NCBI GenBank assembly: GCA_019090365.1
Contig: JAHRWC010000180.1
Location: 1 to 7,599, forward strand
DNA: 7,599 nt
Source of the DNA: Flavobacteriaceae bacterium
GTDB lineage: Bacteria > Bacteroidota > Bacteroidia > Flavobacteriales > Flavobacteriaceae
Direction of reading: 5' to 3'
Shown here: positions 6,841-7,599 of the stretch, piece by piece
How the letters are laid out: each line of letters opens with the position of its first letter
How positions within the stretch are numbered: position 1 is the first letter of the stretch
Notes under the pieces: model-generated
Databases searched by the model: none
Told to the model about the DNA's origin: nothing
The model's input: only the letters and a program-made list of their open reading frames with translations
Program-made: the position numbers and the translations under genes

Positions 6841-6856
6841 TTTATCGCTGAAGTAC
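6841..6856 (-). repeat. 16-bp intergenic repeat, copy 2 (inverted)
   Basis: The plus strand reads TTTATCGCTGAAGTAC, the reverse complement of the copy at 1788-1803 except for one base. It fills half of the 31-bp gap between gap and the TPR gene and ends 10 bp before the TPR ATG. TATATTTA at 6837-6844 overlaps it and is one base away from the TAnnTTTG -7 consensus, so the region could hold a weak promoter for the TPR gene. No -33 TTG is visible at the right distance. Confidence 0.35.
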
Positions 6857-6866
6857 AATATATTAA

Positions 6867-7599
6867 ATGCGCCAAATAGTAAACAAATATATATCAGTCC
6901 TACTATTACTACTGTGTTTTTCATCCACGTATATCTCTTATACTCAAGATGTTAAAAATGACACTGTCGCTTTAATTAAAAGCCATCATATAAAGGCAAA
7001 AAATGCGATAAGAGCACATAATTTTGATACGGCAATTATAAATCTAAACAAAGCAAGTAAGCTAGTCGCAAATTCAAAAGATAAAGCCTTAAAAACAAGC
7101 ATTTACCTTGACATAGCTGAGTTGCAATTTAGTTTACATAATTATGATAAAGCTGCTTCAGAAACGATTAATGCGATAAGTCTTATAAAAGATATAAATG
7201 ACGATAAACTATTAGCCGAATCTTATAAGCTTTACGGTTCTATTTTAACACATAAAGGTGAATTTAATAAAGCGGAACAATATTTAAAAGAAGCTGATAA
7301 TATTTTCACAAACTTAAATGATGAAAAAAACCTAGCTAAGACAATTCTAGATTTTGGAATATTAGAATTTGAAAAAGGGAATATAAAAGTTGCAATAAAT
7401 TATTTTGAAGCATCTAAATCTTTACTTGTTAACTATCAACTCCCCTATGAACTAGCATTGTGTTCTTTGTTAAAATCTGAAGCATTACTAGAATTAGAAG
7501 ATTCTGGTATAAATTCTGAAAACTTTGAAAACTCAAAAGTTGAATTAGTAAATGCCATAACAATAATAAAATCTAATAATTTTACTGAGTTAGATATTA
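6867..7599 (+). CDS. Exported TPR-repeat protein, N-terminal part (runs off the window)
   Basis: The frame is open from an ATG at 6867 to the window edge with no stop, giving the first 244 residues. The protein starts with a signal peptide (basic MRQIVNKY, then a leucine-rich core at 11-19), with cleavage probably near YTQD at 25-28. After it come helical repeats that fit tetratricopeptide repeats at about residues 42-75, 78-112, 115-152, 157-192 and from 193 onward. Typical TPR residues are seen, such as the SYKLYGSILTHKGEFNKAEQ stretch and FEKGNIKVAINYFEAS. In Bacteroidetes, periplasmic TPR arrays of this type often precede a transmembrane helix and a histidine kinase or a LuxR-type DNA-binding domain, but that part is outside the window, so the function is open. 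It starts 31 bp after gap and may be cotranscribed with it. Confidence 0.82.
   Translation, partial: MRQIVNKYISVLLLLLCFSSTYISYTQDVKNDTVALIKSHHIKAKNAIRAHNFDTAIINLNKASKLVANSKDKALKTSIYLDIAELQFSLHNYDKAASETINAISLIKDINDDKLLAESYKLYGSILTHKGEFNKAEQYLKEADNIFTNLNDEKNLAKTILDFGILEFEKGNIKVAINYFEASKSLLVNYQLPYELALCSLLKSEALLELEDSGINSENFENSKVELVNAITIIKSNNFTELDI

Noticed and set aside
6836..6866. Possible terminator after gap
   Set aside because: There is no GC-containing hairpin followed by a T run; the gap is only 31 bp of AT-rich sequence holding the repeat copy.

Overview
The window is AT-rich (by eye about two thirds A+T), densely packed, and looks like ordinary chromosome from a member of the Bacteroidota, most likely the Flavobacteriaceae. 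The support is the gene types and their sequences (Bacteroidetes-style LipA and GAPDH motifs, a FAS1 lipoprotein, a 67-residue Cys-rich membrane-anchored protein), the lack of Shine-Dalgarno sequences before most starts, and promoter-like boxes resembling the flavobacterial TAnnTTTG -7 element. No rRNA, tRNA, CRISPR array, insertion sequence or phage gene was seen.

Left part (1-1747): the last 48 codons of a PLP-dependent aminotransferase run with a one-base stop/start overlap into murB, which encodes the flavin reductase of peptidoglycan precursor synthesis. A FAS1-domain lipoprotein gene on the minus strand converges on murB and overlaps its 3' end by four bases.

Centre (1748-4911): after an 86-bp divergent intergenic region comes a tight plus-strand cassette: a 67-aa single-pass protein with four cysteines, a membrane-bound family 2 glycosyltransferase, an ECF-type sigma factor (GTG start, overlapping the glycosyltransferase by 10 bp) and an Nramp-like transporter (TTG start, overlapping the sigma factor by 4 bp). 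The transporter has the Nramp-type fold signature but lacks the usual DPGN and most of the MPH metal-binding motif. These four genes are probably cotranscribed, and the last three look translationally coupled. Their joint role is not evident; an envelope or metal-related function is only an inference.

Right part (4912-7599): lipA (lipoyl synthase) and gap (glyceraldehyde-3-phosphate dehydrogenase) form a closely spaced pair of central-metabolism genes, probably with their own promoter just before lipA. The window ends inside an open reading frame for an exported TPR-repeat protein that starts 31 bp after gap and runs off the edge.

No convincingly new multi-gene system is present. The most interesting items are the divergent Nramp-like transporter coupled to a sigma factor with no adjacent anti-sigma gene, the small Cys-rich membrane protein, and a 16-bp inverted repeat shared by two intergenic regions.
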